A DNA stretch of 49,291 bases, taken from NCBI GenBank assembly GCA_018715935.1, contig DVKR01000031.1:1-49291 (forward strand). Direction: 5' to 3'. Position 1 is the stretch's first letter, and each line of letters starts with the position of its first letter. Made by a program: the position numbers and the translations under genes. The DNA comes from Candidatus Aphodovivens excrementavium (GTDB lineage Bacteria; Actinomycetota; Coriobacteriia; Coriobacteriales; Eggerthellaceae). This document shows positions 1 to 9,115 of this stretch, one piece after another. The notes under the pieces were generated by a model. It had not been told where the DNA came from. It did not search any database and saw only the letters and a list, made by a program, of their open reading frames with translations.

Positions 1-915
1 GGCGTGCCACGTACTGCCACGGCCGACGAGATAAAGAAAGCGTTTCGTAAGCTGGCGCGCAAGCATCATCCCGATGCCGGCGGCGACGAAGCGAAGTTCA
101 AGGAGATAAACGAAGCCTACGAGGTTCTTTCCGACGAGAAGAAGCGCAAGCTCTACGACCAGTACGGAACTGCGAGCGAGAACCAGATTCCCCATGGATG
201 GGGAGGAGGCTCGGTAAACGTCGACGACATTTTCGGCAACGGTGGTGCTGGCTTCGGCAGTTGGGCCGAAATCCTCGAAAGCATTCGCAGGGGCGAAGGC
301 GCCTTTGGAACCAATTGGGACTTCGGCAACATTTCGGGCTTTGGCGGGAATCGCGGGCCTCAGCCACGTAAAGGCCAAGACATGAACGTCACCTTGAACG
401 TGACGTTCGACGAGGCGTTTCGCGGCGCGCAAAAACGCGTGACGGTGCGCGTTCCCGGAAAACAAGAGGCCGAAACGCTGGATGTGAAAATACCGGCCGG
501 TGCCGTTGACGGAGGCCGCCTGCGCTTTCGCGGCAAGGGCGGCGCGGGTCAGTCGGGCGGCGAGGCGGGCGACTTGCTCATCACCACGCATATCGAGCCG
601 CATCCCTACTACACCCGCGAGGGCGCCGATGTGGTGATGGACGTGCCGGTAAGCATTGCCGAAGCCGCCTTGGGGGCAAGCGTTGTGGTGCCTGCGCCCG
701 ACGGTACGAAGGTGAGGGTGAAAATCCCCGCAGGCACGCAGGATGGCACCAAGATGACCATCCGCGGCAAGGGCGCGCCCAAGGTTAAGGGCGACGGAAC
801 GGGCGATTTGCGCATTGTGGTGAAGGTGCACGTCCCCCGCTCGCTGAATGAAAAGCAAAAGCAGGCTATGGAAGATTACCTGGCTGCATCAACCGAGGAA
901 GTGAGGGTATGGTGA
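1..915 (+). CDS. dnaJ: DnaJ-family co-chaperone, 5' truncated
   Basis: J-domain co-chaperone that stimulates DnaK ATPase in the cytoplasm. The window opens inside the J domain: the frame is open from base 1, so the first GTG is unlikely to be the start and the N-terminal dozen or so residues are missing. Visible are the HPD tripeptide in KHHPDAGG, a Gly/Phe-rich linker (about residues 65-120) and two C-terminal beta-sandwich substrate-binding domains. There is no CxxCxGxG zinc-finger region, so this is a type II (CbpA-like) DnaJ as often found beside hspR in actinobacteria. The stop overlaps the hspR start by 7 bases, which argues for cotranscription, presumably with grpE and dnaK upstream of the window (inference). 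Confidence 0.93.
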   Translation, partial: GVPRTATADEIKKAFRKLARKHHPDAGGDEAKFKEINEAYEVLSDEKKRKLYDQYGTASENQIPHGWGGGSVNVDDIFGNGGAGFGSWAEILESIRRGEGAFGTNWDFGNISGFGGNRGPQPRKGQDMNVTLNVTFDEAFRGAQKRVTVRVPGKQEAETLDVKIPAGAVDGGRLRFRGKGGAGQSGGEAGDLLITTHIEPHPYYTREGADVVMDVPVSIAEAALGASVVVPAPDGTKVRVKIPAGTQDGTKMTIRGKGAPKVKGDGTGDLRIVVKVHVPRSLNEKQKQAMEDYLAASTEEVRVW

Positions 916-1295
916 AAGACGACCGCACCGATCGCAACCGACCTCTGTACATGATCAGCGTTGCGGCTCAGCTTGCCGGTGTGCACCCTCAGACGTTGCG
1001 CGCCTACGAGCAGAAAGGCTTGGTAACGCCGCAGCGTACAAGCGGGAACACGCGTATGTACTCGCAGGCCGATATCGAACGGCTCGAACTCATCAACGAG
1101 CTTACCAACGAGGGCATCAACCTCGCGGGAGTTATTCGCATTCTCGATCTGAAGGGGCGCCTTGACGAGCGCGATTCCGAAATTGACGACCTCCACAAAC
1201 GCGTGCGCAGGTTGGCCGATCGCGTGCACGAGCTCGAAACGCGTGCCGACGTCACCGCGCTGGTTCGCGTGTCTGACATTCCGCGGTTGATGTAA
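909..1295 (+). CDS. hspR: HspR, MerR-family heat-shock repressor
   Basis: A 128-residue MerR-type repressor expected to bind HAIR inverted repeats and, with DnaK as corepressor, silence the dnaK and clpB operons. The N-terminal winged helix carries the signature [20 protein letters not shown] (residues about 15-34), followed by the [14 protein letters not shown] helix and a C-terminal heptad-like coiled coil (residues about 80-115) rich in D/E/R/L. It overlaps dnaJ by 7 bases and lies 146 bases before clpB. I searched by eye for the HAIR consensus CTTGAGT-N7-ACTCAAG in front of clpB and did not find a convincing copy; the operator may lie upstream of dnaK, outside the window. Confidence 0.93.
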   Translation: MVKDDRTDRNRPLYMISVAAQLAGVHPQTLRAYEQKGLVTPQRTSGNTRMYSQADIERLELINELTNEGINLAGVIRILDLKGRLDERDSEIDDLHKRVRRLADRVHELETRADVTALVRVSDIPRLM

Positions 1296-1316
1296 GAAGA
1301 GGCGTCGGTCTATAGC

Positions 1317-1393
1317 GCAGGCGGCCGTCGACGAAGCAGACGGCTGTCGACAAAAGAGACGGCCGCCGGTAGAGCAGGCGGCGATCGACAAAG
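1317..1393 (+). repeat. Four tandem degenerate ~19-bp repeats between hspR and clpB
   Basis: Four consecutive units: 1317-1335, 1336-1355, 1356-1373 and 1374-1393, 18-20 bp each, all resembling GCAGGCGGCYGTCGACAAAG. Units 1, 2 and 4 contain a TCGAC or ATCGAC core. The array fills most of the gap between hspR and clpB and starts 22 bases after the hspR stop. It does not look coding and no open frame crosses it convincingly. Confidence 0.85.
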
Positions 1394-1441
1394 CCACGCA
1401 AGACTTCAAAACATTAGTCATCCGGAAAAGGAGGAATGGCT

Positions 1442-4162
1442 ATGAACATGGGAAACTTGAACAAACTGGCGCTTACCGCGCAGGAGGCCTTGCAGCAAAC
1501 GCTGTCTATCGCCTCCGATGCGCAGGCGTCGCAAGCAGAGCCCATCCACATGCTGAAGGCGCTGCTTGATTCCAAAGAAAACAACCTGGCGGCCATCATC
1601 AAGCGCATCGGCGCCGATCCGGCCGCTATGCGCGCGAATGTGGAAGCGCATATCGAGAGCATGCCAAAGGTGAGCGGCAGCAACGCGCCGTTTGGCATGA
1701 GCGGCATCCCCAGCCAGGCGCTTATGAGCCTGCTCGACAATGCCGTGAAAATTGCTGAAAAGCTGGGCGACAGCTACGCCACGAGCGAGCATTTGCTCAT
1801 CGCCCTGTCGGAAGACAAGGGCGAGGCGGGCCGCATTCTGAATTCCGCCGGCGTAACGCGCAAGAACATTGAAGCAGCCTACGAAGAGCTGCGCGGCGAC
1901 ACGCGCGTCACCGATCCGCAGGAGAAAGCCCAGTTTGAGGCGCTGGAGCGCTACGGGCAAAACCTCACCCAGCAGGCGCGCGAAGGCAAGCTGGATCCGG
2001 TTATCGGCCGCTCTGAGGAAATCCGCCGCACCGTTCAAGTGCTCTCTCGCCGCACCAAGAACAACCCGGTACTCATTGGCGAGCCCGGCGTCGGCAAAAC
2101 GGCAATCGTGGAGGGCTTGGCGCAGCGTATTGTTGCCGGCGACGTTCCCTCCAGCTTGAAAGATCGCGAGCTGGTTTCGTTGGACATGGCGTCGATGCTG
2201 GCGGGCGCTAAGTATCGCGGCGAGTTCGAAGACCGCCTGAAGGCCGTATTGCGCGAAGTGAAGGAAAGCGACGGTCGCATCATCTTGTTCATCGACGAGC
2301 TGCACACTATCGTGGGCGCAGGCTCGTCGGGCGATAGCTCCATTGATGCGGGCAATATGCTCAAGCCGGCGCTTGCCCGCGGCGAGCTGCATGCTATTGG
2401 CGCTACCACGTTGGACGAGTACCGCAAGTACATAGAGAAGGACGCGGCGCTCGAACGTCGTTTCCAGCCGGTGCTGGTGGGCGAGCCGACGGTGGAAGAC
2501 ACCATCGCCATCTTGCGCGGCCTGAAGGAGAAGTACGAGATCCATCACGGCGTGCGCATCACTGATGCCGCCATCGTTGCCGCCGCCGAGCTTTCGAACC
2601 GCTATATATCCGACCGCTTCCTGCCCGACAAGGCAATTGACCTGATGGACGAGGCGGCAAGTCGCCTGCGCATCGAAATAGACTCGATGCCGGAAGAGGT
2701 TGACGCGGCCGAGCGCAAGCTTACTCAGATGCAGATTGAAGAGCAGGCGCTCATGAAGGAAAGCGACGACGTGAGCAAAGAGCGCCTCGAGGCGCTGCGC
2801 CGCGATATCGCCGCCGCCAAAGAGCAGCTCGATGCTCGCAAGGCCGAGTGGAAAAACGAAAAGGACGTCATTCAAAACGTCCAGAGCTTAAAGGCGGATA
2901 TTGAGGCAGCTCAAACGGAAGAGGAGCGCGCCACGCGTGAAGGCGATCTGTCGCTGGCATCCGAGATCCGCTATGCGCGCATTCCCGACCTCAAGAAGAA
3001 GCTGGAAGAGGCCGAGCGCGTGCTCAACGAAAAGCAAGACGACGGCGCCATTTTGAAAGAGGAGGTGTCGGAAGATGAAATTGCCGAGGTCGTGAGCACC
3101 TGGACGGGCATTCCCGTGAGCAAGATGATGCAGGGCGAGATGGAGAAGCTTGTGGATCTTGAGGACAAGCTGCACGAGCGCGTTGTGGGCCAGGATGAAG
3201 CGGTAAAGGCCGTTGCGGGAGCCATTCGCCGCAATCGCGCCGGACTTTCCGACCCCAACAGGCCCATTGGCAGCTTCCTGTTCCTTGGCCCTACCGGCGT
3301 GGGAAAAACCGAGCTGGCAAAGGCGCTGGCGGAGTATCTGTTCGACACCGAAAAGGCCATGGTGCGCATCGACATGTCCGAGTACATGGAGAAGTTCAGC
3401 GTGCAGCGTCTGATTGGGGCGCCTCCGGGATACGTGGGCTACGACGAGGGCGGCCAGCTCACCGAGGCGGTGCGTCGTCGCCCCTACAGCGTTGTGCTGC
3501 TTGACGAGATGGAGAAAGCCCATCCGGATGTGTTCAACGTGCTGCTTCAGGTTCTTGACGACGGACGATTGACCGACGGTCAGGGTCGTGTGGTCAGCTT
3601 CAAGAACGCCATCATTATCATGACCTCGAACGTTGGAAGCCAGTACATTCGCGAGTTCGCGGCAGAGGAAAGCAACCGCTCGATGGGCGAGATGATGGAA
3701 GAAATTGCCTCGGGCGACATCGAGACAGGCGCCAAGCGTCTCGCGGAACTGACGAGCAAGGTTGAGGATGCCCTGCGCGCCACCTTCCGCCCTGAGTTCC
3801 TCAATCGCATTGACGATGTGATCACCTTCAACGGCTTGTCCATTGAGGCGATGGAGCCCATTGTGAAGCTTCAGCTGAAAGAGGTGCGCAAGCGCCTGGA
3901 GGATCGTCGCGTCACCTTGGACGTGTCTGCTGCGGCGTTGGAGCACTTGGCAATCGATGGTTTCGATCCGGTCTATGGCGCTCGCCCGCTGAAGCGTCTG
4001 ATTCAGCGAGAAGTGGTGGATCGCGTTGCTCAAAAGATCGTTGAGGGCAAGCTGCCCGATCGCAGCCACGTGCTCATCGACATTAACGAAGAGGGCAACT
4101 ACGACTGCAAGGTAGAGCCTCCGCTTGATCTTGATGCGAACTGGGACGATCTTCTGAACTAG
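1442..4162 (+). CDS. clpB: ClpB disaggregase (Hsp100 AAA+ ATPase)
   Basis: Hexameric cytoplasmic disaggregase that threads aggregated proteins together with DnaK/DnaJ. The 906-residue product has the full order: N domain (about 1-145), first AAA+ with Walker A GEPGVGKT, the coiled-coil middle domain (about 400-525, rich in K/E/A), second AAA+ with Walker A GPTGVGKT and Walker B VVLLDEM, then the small C-terminal domain with GARPLKR. The start at 1442 (MNMGNLNKL) is preferred over the in-frame ATG at 1436 because GGAGG at 1430-1434 would sit one base from the latter and 7 bases from the former. The stop codon lies inside the first unit of a 21-bp tandem repeat. Confidence 0.97.
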   Translation: MNMGNLNKLALTAQEALQQTLSIASDAQASQAEPIHMLKALLDSKENNLAAIIKRIGADPAAMRANVEAHIESMPKVSGSNAPFGMSGIPSQALMSLLDNAVKIAEKLGDSYATSEHLLIALSEDKGEAGRILNSAGVTRKNIEAAYEELRGDTRVTDPQEKAQFEALERYGQNLTQQAREGKLDPVIGRSEEIRRTVQVLSRRTKNNPVLIGEPGVGKTAIVEGLAQRIVAGDVPSSLKDRELVSLDMASMLAGAKYRGEFEDRLKAVLREVKESDGRIILFIDELHTIVGAGSSGDSSIDAGNMLKPALARGELHAIGATTLDEYRKYIEKDAALERRFQPVLVGEPTVEDTIAILRGLKEKYEIHHGVRITDAAIVAAAELSNRYISDRFLPDKAIDLMDEAASRLRIEIDSMPEEVDAAERKLTQMQIEEQALMKESDDVSKERLEALRRDIAAAKEQLDARKAEWKNEKDVIQNVQSLKADIEAAQTEEERATREGDLSLASEIRYARIPDLKKKLEEAERVLNEKQDDGAILKEEVSEDEIAEVVSTWTGIPVSKMMQGEMEKLVDLEDKLHERVVGQDEAVKAVAGAIRRNRAGLSDPNRPIGSFLFLGPTGVGKTELAKALAEYLFDTEKAMVRIDMSEYMEKFSVQRLIGAPPGYVGYDEGGQLTEAVRRRPYSVVLLDEMEKAHPDVFNVLLQVLDDGRLTDGQGRVVSFKNAIIIMTSNVGSQYIREFAAEESNRSMGEMMEEIASGDIETGAKRLAELTSKVEDALRATFRPEFLNRIDDVITFNGLSIEAMEPIVKLQLKEVRKRLEDRRVTLDVSAAALEHLAIDGFDPVYGARPLKRLIQREVVDRVAQKIVEGKLPDRSHVLIDINEEGNYDCKVEPPLDLDANWDDLLN

Positions 4163-4205
4163 GAAGACGGCTTCCTGGACTAGGGAGGGTCTTCTGAACC
4201 AGGAA
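4145..4205 (+). repeat. Three tandem 19-21 bp units copying the clpB 3' end
   Basis: Units 4145-4165, 4166-4186 and 4187-4205. The first encodes the last residues DDLLN and the TAG stop of clpB; the second, in the same frame, reads DGFLD then TAG again; the third keeps TCTTCTGAACCAGGAA. The clpB terminus and its stop codon thus seem to have been duplicated downstream and then diverged. Confidence 0.85.
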
Positions 4206-4453
4206 TCACGGCGGGTTTCGGCGGCATTGTGCCGCTGAAGTCGTGCGGCAGCCGGTGGGCGCTCTGTCTCTTCGGACGAATGGCGGGTTTCGGCGGTGTT
4301 TGCGCTGCTGGAGCCCGCCAGTTTATTTCCGGTTCGCAGATTTGTTTTCGCTTGCACCGTGACGGGCCTCTCGACGTGATTTTGCCACCATCGCCTCGAG
4401 CGTGTTCTCGCCCGCACCGCTGTGGGCATGATTTGTTTTCCCGCAATGTGTAG
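4206..4453. other. Non-coding gap between clpB and a small membrane protein gene
   Basis: No credible gene is seen in this 248-base stretch. It holds a perfect 15-base direct repeat GGCGGGTTTCGGCGG at 4210-4224 and 4282-4296 (period 72, a multiple of 3 and of 24). No clear rho-independent terminator for clpB was found, although several GC-rich short inverted repeats are possible. Confidence 0.5.
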
Positions 4454-4459
4454 TAGACT
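4454..4459 (+). promoter_or_regulatory. Putative -10 element for a leaderless small gene
   Basis: TAGACT ends 7 bases before the ATG at 4467, the distance expected between a -10 box and a transcription start. The mRNA would then begin at or within a base of the start codon, with no Shine-Dalgarno site. No strong -35 is seen. Weak single-site evidence, supported by the same geometry at 27062. Confidence 0.35.
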
Positions 4460-4466
4460 TAACCCT

Positions 4467-4613
4467 ATGCGGAAAAGCAAGGTGAACATACGACGTAGCG
4501 CGCAAAACGCCGGCTCGCCCATAGTGGCCTATGTTGTCGTGCTGCTCTTTTTCGTCTGCTTTCTCATCTTTTTGTGGGTGATCGTTGTGGGAACGCGGTT
4601 CCTTGTTGGGTAA
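4467..4613 (+). CDS. Small single-span membrane protein, function unknown
   Basis: A 48-residue product with a basic N-terminus (MRKSKVNIRR), a short polar stretch and one strong hydrophobic segment (residues about 20-44, VVVLLFFVCFLIFLWVIVV) followed by a short GTRFLVG tail. Charge distribution predicts the N-terminus inside. I do not recognise a family. The start at 4467 was chosen over an upstream ATG at 4422 because the extra residues are Cys/Pro-rich and unlike a protein start, and because a -10 like box sits 7 bases before 4467. It lies 49 bases before the trkH-like gene. It could be a small regulatory subunit, but that is only proximity. Confidence 0.5.
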   Translation: MRKSKVNIRRSAQNAGSPIVAYVVVLLFFVCFLIFLWVIVVGTRFLVG

Positions 4614-4662
4614 GGTGGCTGCGTTGCGCCAACATAGGAAAACAGTCAGGCGGGGCTGAATC

Positions 4663-6204
4663 ATGTGGCAGCGATTCACCCTCGATGATGTGCGTACGAT
4701 CGGCCACTACCTGGGCGTTCTGATCTTGTTTTTGGCTGCCGCGATGGCGGTCCCCTTCGTTGTGGCGCTGGCGTTTCAGGAGTGGAAGCCCGCCGCGAAC
4801 TATCTGCTGTCCATTGGCATTTCGCTCATATTGGGTTCTGCCTTGCGCCTTCTTCGCGTTGCCCCGGCGCGACTGAGCAGGCGGCAGGCGCTTGCCGTTA
4901 CGGGCTTCGCGTGGATTGTGCTGGCGTTTATCGCCGCTATCCCTTTGTACATGTCGGGGCATTTCAACCGCTTTGTCGACGCGTTGTTCGAAGGCGTGTC
5001 GGGCCTTACCACAACTGGCGCCAGCTTGGTGGTGGACCTCGACCACCTCTCGCTTGCCGACAACATCTGGCGTTTCATGATGCTGCTGCTTGGCGGCTTG
5101 GGCTTGATTGTTGTTGCGTTGGCGTTGGGGTTGTTCGGAAAGCGCTCGGGGGCGAGCTTGTATTCCTCCGAGGGCAGAAGCGACCATCTGGTTCCCAACG
5201 TTGTGCAAACCACCCAGTTCATCGCGAAATTCGCCCTGATCTTCATTTTGATTGCAACCTGCATCTTGACGGTTGTGCTGGCGTTTGCGGGCATCGATCC
5301 GGTACGCGCCGCCTTCCATTCTATCTGCCTGTCCATTACCGCATTCATGACCGGCGGCTTTACGCCCATGAGCCAAAGCGTCGTGTACTACCATTCGTTC
5401 CCGCTGGAATTCATTTTGATGCTTTTGATGCTGGCGGGCTCTATCAGCTTCACCCTCCATGCCGAGTTGCGCAAAGGGCGCGTTGCCGCATTCTTCCGCG
5501 ACATCGAAGTGCGGACGCTCATTATCTGGGTTGGCGTGGCAACGTGCGTGCTTGCGGCGTCTCTTTCGGTGAGCCTCACCTTCAACGACTTGCCCACCAT
5601 GCTGCGCCGCGGCGTGTTCATGGTGATCTCATCTTTCTCCACCACAGGCTTGCAGAACATCACCACCAACCAGCTTGCGGGCGTGTTCTCGTCGGGCGCG
5701 TTCATTGCCCTGGCAGTATGCATGGCGGTTGGCGGCAGCGCCGGGTCTACCACCGGCGGTCTTAAGCTCTTGCGCATGGGCATTATGGCGAAATCGATTG
5801 TGTCCACCATTCGCGAGGCGCTTGCTCCCGACTCTGCGCGTGTTGTCGTTACCTATTACCGGTTGGGGCGTCGTCGCGTTTCTCCCGACATCGTGAAAGA
5901 GGCCATGACGGTGTTCGTTCTCTACGTTTCGACCTACACCATTGGTGCGTTGGTGGGTATCGCGCACGGCTATGACGCCATGCAGGCCATCTTCGAATCG
6001 GTGGCCATGGCATCGAACGGCGGCATCACATCGGGCTTGGTCGTGCCCGACATGCCCATTACGCTAGAGCTGTTCTACATCTTCGAAATGTGGGCGGGCC
6101 GTTTGGAATTTGTCACGCTTCTTGCCATTTTGGTTGAGGTTGTAGTGTCCATTTTGCCCGCAAAGCTGCGTAATCGTCCGCACAAGCAAGAGTCGGTGCT
6201 ATGA
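4663..6204 (+). CDS. TrkH/KtrB-family potassium uptake membrane subunit
   Basis: A 513-residue polytopic protein of the superfamily of K+ transporters that evolved from fused M1-P-M2 channel units. The four selectivity-loop regions are visible: TTTGASL (about residue 120), FMTGGFTP (about 230), FSTTGLQN (about 325) and SNGGITSG (about 450). It would form the membrane channel of a Trk or Ktr system; the usual cytosolic NAD/ATP-binding partner (TrkA/KtrA) is not in this window, so it must be elsewhere or absent. The stop codon overlaps the next gene by an ATGA arrangement, implying translational coupling to the secreted protein downstream. Confidence 0.9.
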   Translation: MWQRFTLDDVRTIGHYLGVLILFLAAAMAVPFVVALAFQEWKPAANYLLSIGISLILGSALRLLRVAPARLSRRQALAVTGFAWIVLAFIAAIPLYMSGHFNRFVDALFEGVSGLTTTGASLVVDLDHLSLADNIWRFMMLLLGGLGLIVVALALGLFGKRSGASLYSSEGRSDHLVPNVVQTTQFIAKFALIFILIATCILTVVLAFAGIDPVRAAFHSICLSITAFMTGGFTPMSQSVVYYHSFPLEFILMLLMLAGSISFTLHAELRKGRVAAFFRDIEVRTLIIWVGVATCVLAASLSVSLTFNDLPTMLRRGVFMVISSFSTTGLQNITTNQLAGVFSSGAFIALAVCMAVGGSAGSTTGGLKLLRMGIMAKSIVSTIREALAPDSARVVVTYYRLGRRRVSPDIVKEAMTVFVLYVSTYTIGALVGIAHGYDAMQAIFESVAMASNGGITSGLVVPDMPITLELFYIFEMWAGRLEFVTLLAILVEVVVSILPAKLRNRPHKQESVL

Positions 6205-6938
6205 GAGCGACGATGGGGAACAGACGGCTGTGCGGTGCGCGTGCGGCGGCTGTGGCTGTGCACGGGACGGCGGTTGCAGAAACGCGCACGGCGGTTGCGG
6301 AAACGCGTGTGGCGGCTGTGGAAACGCGCACGGCGGCTGCGCGCACGGCGGCTGTGGCGGGTGCGCGTGCGGCAGCTGTGGCGGTTTTCGCGGCGTGCGT
6401 CGTGCTGCTCGGCGTGCTTGCGCTGCCTCCTGCGGCATGGGCAGATGACGAAAACTTAGTGAACCCGCAGCAGCGTCCTGACAGCTCCTTTATTTACGAC
6501 ACTGCTATTTCAGCCCTGAACAGCGCCGACACCTATTACGACGGTCAGACCGTCCAAGTGGTCGGAGAGGCAGTGGGCGATGTGATCAACGCCGATGTCG
6601 GCGGGAGCTCAAAATGGATCAACCTCTCTGCTAAAGAGCAGGGCGTCACCTACAGCATCGCGGTGTTTATGAGCGAAACGGCGGCATCGCGCATCGACAC
6701 GCTGGGATCCTACGGCAAAGTGGGGACAACGCTTCAAGTGCGCGGAACGTTTCATTTGGTATGCCCGGAACACGACGGCGTCACCGACATCCATGCCAAC
6801 GTGGTGTCGGTTGTCGATTCTGGGTCAGAGCATCCCGATGCGTTTTCGCTCGAGGCGTTCATTCCGGGCATTGTCGCCGTTGTTGCGGGGCTTGTGCTGA
6901 TGGGCGTTTTCTACCGCTTGCGCGAGCGTCAGCGATAG
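6201..6938 (+). CDS. Secreted, C-terminally anchored protein with OB-like domain and repeat-rich N-terminus
   Basis: A 245-residue protein of unknown function. Residues 1-56 are an Ala/Arg/Thr low-complexity segment including three heptads (TAVAETR, TAVAETR, VAAVETR, residues 23-43). A hydrophobic signal-like stretch follows (about 57-81) ending in PPAAWA-DDE, a plausible signal peptidase site. Residues about 95-210 alternate beta-like segments (GQTVQVVGEAVGDV, TLQVRGTFHLV), resembling a small OB-fold (inference from pattern). A C-terminal membrane span (about 218-238) ends in YRLRERQR. It would face outside, anchored by its C-terminus. The ATGA overlap with the potassium transporter suggests a joint role, but nothing in the sequence names one. 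The long N-terminus before the signal is unusual. Confidence 0.7.
   Translation: MRATMGNRRLCGARAAAVAVHGTAVAETRTAVAETRVAAVETRTAAARTAAVAGARAAAVAVFAACVVLLGVLALPPAAWADDENLVNPQQRPDSSFIYDTAISALNSADTYYDGQTVQVVGEAVGDVINADVGGSSKWINLSAKEQGVTYSIAVFMSETAASRIDTLGSYGKVGTTLQVRGTFHLVCPEHDGVTDIHANVVSVVDSGSEHPDAFSLEAFIPGIVAVVAGLVLMGVFYRLRERQR
6267..6382 (+). repeat. Tandem 21-bp repeats inside a coding sequence
   Basis: Three 21-bp units (6267-6287, 6288-6308, 6309-6329) encode heptapeptides of the form TAVAETR, followed by shortened and lengthened variants to about 6382. All units share an ACGGCGG or GTGGCGG start. The period is a multiple of three, so the reading frame is kept. Because the repeat is GC-rich, several other frames also stay open here. 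Confidence 0.85.
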
Positions 6939-6969
6939 GGGAGCAGCTGGGTATGACGAGGAATAGGCG

Positions 6970-8064
6970 ATGAAGGGGCAAGTGGTAAAACTCGATCGCG
7001 GGTTTCCGCTCGTGCGCTGCGAAGAGGGCGCGCTCGTGCGCTGCGAGCACGCAACCGCGCTGGTGAAAAGCGATTACTCGCGAGCGGTTATCGGCGACTT
7101 CGTGCGTGTTTCCATCCCCGACGGTCATGACAAGGGAATTATCGAAGACATTGAGCCGCGTTCGTGCGAGCTGGTTCGAAAAGATCCAACCGAGCGCGCG
7201 TTGCCGCAGGTCTTGGCAGCTAATTTCGATCGGGTGCTGGTTGCGCAGCCTTTGGCGGACGTTAATCTCAAGCGTCTTGAGCGCGAGCTGGTTCTGGCGC
7301 ACGAAACAGGCGCGGCAGTTACCGTGGTGCTCACCAAGGCGGACCTTGCCGAGAACGAGCAGCAGGTTGGCGCCGTGCGCGATGCGGTTCGGGCTATCGC
7401 GGGGGACGTGGACGTGCTGGTGGTGAGCGCGCAAGACCCTCAGAGCGTGGAGGCGGTGCGTGCGCTGATTCCCCGAAACACAACGGCCATCCTGCTTGGA
7501 AAAAGTGGTGTAGGAAAGTCGAGCTTGGTGAACTTGCTGGTGGGCGAGCAGCTGCTTGAGACGGGGGACGTGCGTGAGGGCGACGGCAAAGGGCGCCACA
7601 CAACCGTGAGCCGCGAGATGATAGACCTGCCCGACGGAGGCTGCATCGTTGACATGCCGGGCGTGCGCGGGCTTGGCCTGTGGGACGCCGAAGCGGGCAT
7701 CGAAGCGGCGTTCCCCGACATAGAGACGCTGTCGGCAACGTGCAAGTTTCGTGACTGCCGGCATGAAGACGAGCCGGGGTGCGCGGTGCGCGCTGCGGTG
7801 GAGTCGGGCGGCATCGCTCCTGAGCGGTACGCCTCTTACCAGGCGCTTCGTCAGGAAGTGCGAGAGGTTGAGCGAAGGCGGGAAGAAGCGCGTCGCGCTC
7901 GGGGAGAGAAGGCGTCAACGCGCCGTCCCGCGCGTACTGCGTCAAGCACCCGATCGGCCAAGAGGACGAAGGCGCGCTCTGGGCCGGGTGGCAACGCGGG
8001 TCGCTCGGGTCGTTCTCGCGGCGGCCGCACGCCAAAGGGCGGAGCGGCTTCAGGCCGCCGCTAG
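6970..8064 (+). CDS. rsgA: RsgA, small ribosomal subunit biogenesis GTPase
   Basis: Circularly permuted GTPase that acts on the maturing 30S subunit. An N-terminal OB-fold (about 1-70) is followed by the permuted motif order: G4 TKAD (about 117-120), G1 GKSGVGKSS (about 178-186), G3 DMPGVRG (about 228), then the zinc knuckle CKFRDCRHEDEPGC (about 258-271). The body matches the family; the C-terminus carries an extra 50-60 residue tail made almost entirely of R, K, S, G, A and T (about 305-364), which could add rRNA affinity. A GAGGAATAGG stretch ahead of the ATG serves as ribosome binding site. It lies 31 bases after the previous gene. Confidence 0.95.
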   Translation: MKGQVVKLDRGFPLVRCEEGALVRCEHATALVKSDYSRAVIGDFVRVSIPDGHDKGIIEDIEPRSCELVRKDPTERALPQVLAANFDRVLVAQPLADVNLKRLERELVLAHETGAAVTVVLTKADLAENEQQVGAVRDAVRAIAGDVDVLVVSAQDPQSVEAVRALIPRNTTAILLGKSGVGKSSLVNLLVGEQLLETGDVREGDGKGRHTTVSREMIDLPDGGCIVDMPGVRGLGLWDAEAGIEAAFPDIETLSATCKFRDCRHEDEPGCAVRAAVESGGIAPERYASYQALRQEVREVERRREEARRARGEKASTRRPARTASSTRSAKRTKARSGPGGNAGRSGRSRGGRTPKGGAASGRR

Positions 8065-8183
8065 GCGGGGCCTTCTGCCGTCGTCCGGTAAAGTCTCTGA
8101 TCCGGCGAAGAATCCCCTGGCGCTTTGCAATGTAGTACGTGCGCTCCCTTAGAGCCGTTGTCCAGTAGAAGCTCGGCGCCTTC

Positions 8184-8211
8184 TTGCGTCGGCCCTTCGT
8201 TCTGATATACT
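8184..8211 (+). promoter_or_regulatory. Candidate promoter for queT
   Basis: TTGCGT at 8184-8189 and TATACT at 8206-8211 with 16 bases between them fit a vegetative promoter. The 3' part of the rsgA-queT gap would then be a leader of roughly 260 bases. Confidence 0.5.
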
Positions 8212-8213
8212 TC

Positions 8214-8479
8214 CCTGCGGTGTTGTGCCGCAGGATGCGTTCTCTTTCGTGCTTCGGAACACATCTTGCGAACAACCCTCGCGTTTGCATCGTTGGGCCC
8301 TGCACTCGCGAAATACTAGTTGCCCATTGCCCGCGGCTGTGCCGTGCGGATCTGCGAGACAATCGTTGCGTGGGCGAGCAGTCTGTTCGCTCACATGCTG
8401 TTTGCGCGCGTCGCGCTTGATGCGAGCGCAAGCTGTCTCTCCGGCTCCGTCGCACGCTGCGCGGAGAGGAGGATTCATC
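8214..8479 (+). promoter_or_regulatory. Long structured 5' leader of queT, candidate riboswitch
   Basis: The 415-base gap between rsgA and queT holds no credible gene. From the candidate promoter onward it can fold: a perfect 7-bp hairpin CCTGCGG-N7-CCGCAGG (8214-8234) and an 8-bp hairpin GTGGGCGA-N9-TCGCTCAC (8370-8394, one G-U pair), and then GAGAGGAGGA just before the ATG. Queuosine-precursor transporters are often controlled by preQ1 riboswitches (known). I could not match the preQ1-I or preQ1-II consensus by eye, so the identity is open. Confidence 0.4.
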
Positions 8480-9106
8480 ATGGAACAAAAAGCAACAACG
8501 GCTTCGTCTGCCACTCGCGCGATGCGAAACGCCACGCCGAAATCGCTCAGCGTCGCGCGCACCGGCATGATCGCCGCCGTCTACGCAGCGGCAACGCTTG
8601 TAGCGCTGCTGGCTTTGCAGGGGCTTGCGTGGGGGCCGGTGCAGTTCCGCATCTCAGAAGCGGTGTGCGTGTTGGCACTGCTGACTCCCCAGGCAATACC
8701 CGGTCTTACCATCGGCTGTGCGCTTGCAAACCTCATTGCCTTGGTGGTAAACGGAACCGGCGCGTTGGGGATGCTCGATGTGGTGTTCGGCAGTCTGGCA
8801 ACCTGCTTGGGTGCTTTGTGGTGCTGGAAGATGCGCGAGCGCCCCAAGGTAGCAGTGCTTGGCCCGGTAATTGCCAACGCGCTTATCGTGCCCGCCTATC
8901 TCCCCTTGCTGCTGCAGGGCATGGGTTTTTACACCATTCCGTTCACTTCCATTGCCCTTGATGGCGCCTATCTGCCCATGTATTTGTTCGGGCTGGTGGC
9001 AACAGGCATCGGCGAGGCGTTGGTGATGTATGTGCTTGGCTTGCCGCTGCTTGCCGCCCTGAAACGCTCGGGTGTGGCGAAGCGCCTGGCCGTCCAATGC
9101 AAGTAG
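8480..9106 (+). CDS. queT: QueT-family queuosine precursor transporter (ECF S component)
   Basis: A 208-residue integral membrane protein with about six hydrophobic segments. The block WGPVQFRISEAVCVLALLTP (about residues 52-71) followed by IPGLTIGCALANL is characteristic of the QueT family, the substrate-binding component of energy-coupling-factor transporters for queuosine precursors. Its ATPase and T subunits are not in this window. The start at 8480 is set by GGAGAGGAGGA just upstream; the open frame runs further upstream but there the residues are Cys/Arg-rich and not membrane-like. The first 27 residues are Thr/Ala/Arg-rich and precede the first span. The long leader suggests control by a ligand or RNA structure. 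Confidence 0.85.
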   Translation: MEQKATTASSATRAMRNATPKSLSVARTGMIAAVYAAATLVALLALQGLAWGPVQFRISEAVCVLALLTPQAIPGLTIGCALANLIALVVNGTGALGMLDVVFGSLATCLGALWCWKMRERPKVAVLGPVIANALIVPAYLPLLLQGMGFYTIPFTSIALDGAYLPMYLFGLVATGIGEALVMYVLGLPLLAALKRSGVAKRLAVQCK

Positions 9107-9115
9107 CAGGGTCGG

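Noticed and set aside
1296-1441. HAIR operator for HspR before clpB
   Set aside because: No acceptable match to CTTGAGT-N7-ACTCAAG was found by eye.
6230-6448. Open frame coding for a Cys/Gly-rich protein resembling metal-binding repeats
   Set aside because: It is an alternative frame of the 21-bp repeats inside the secreted protein gene; the codon pattern arises from GGCGGYTGT repeats and it has no ribosome site of its own.
8214-8479. Definite preQ1 riboswitch
   Set aside because: The class I and II consensus features were not matched, so only a candidate structured leader is reported.
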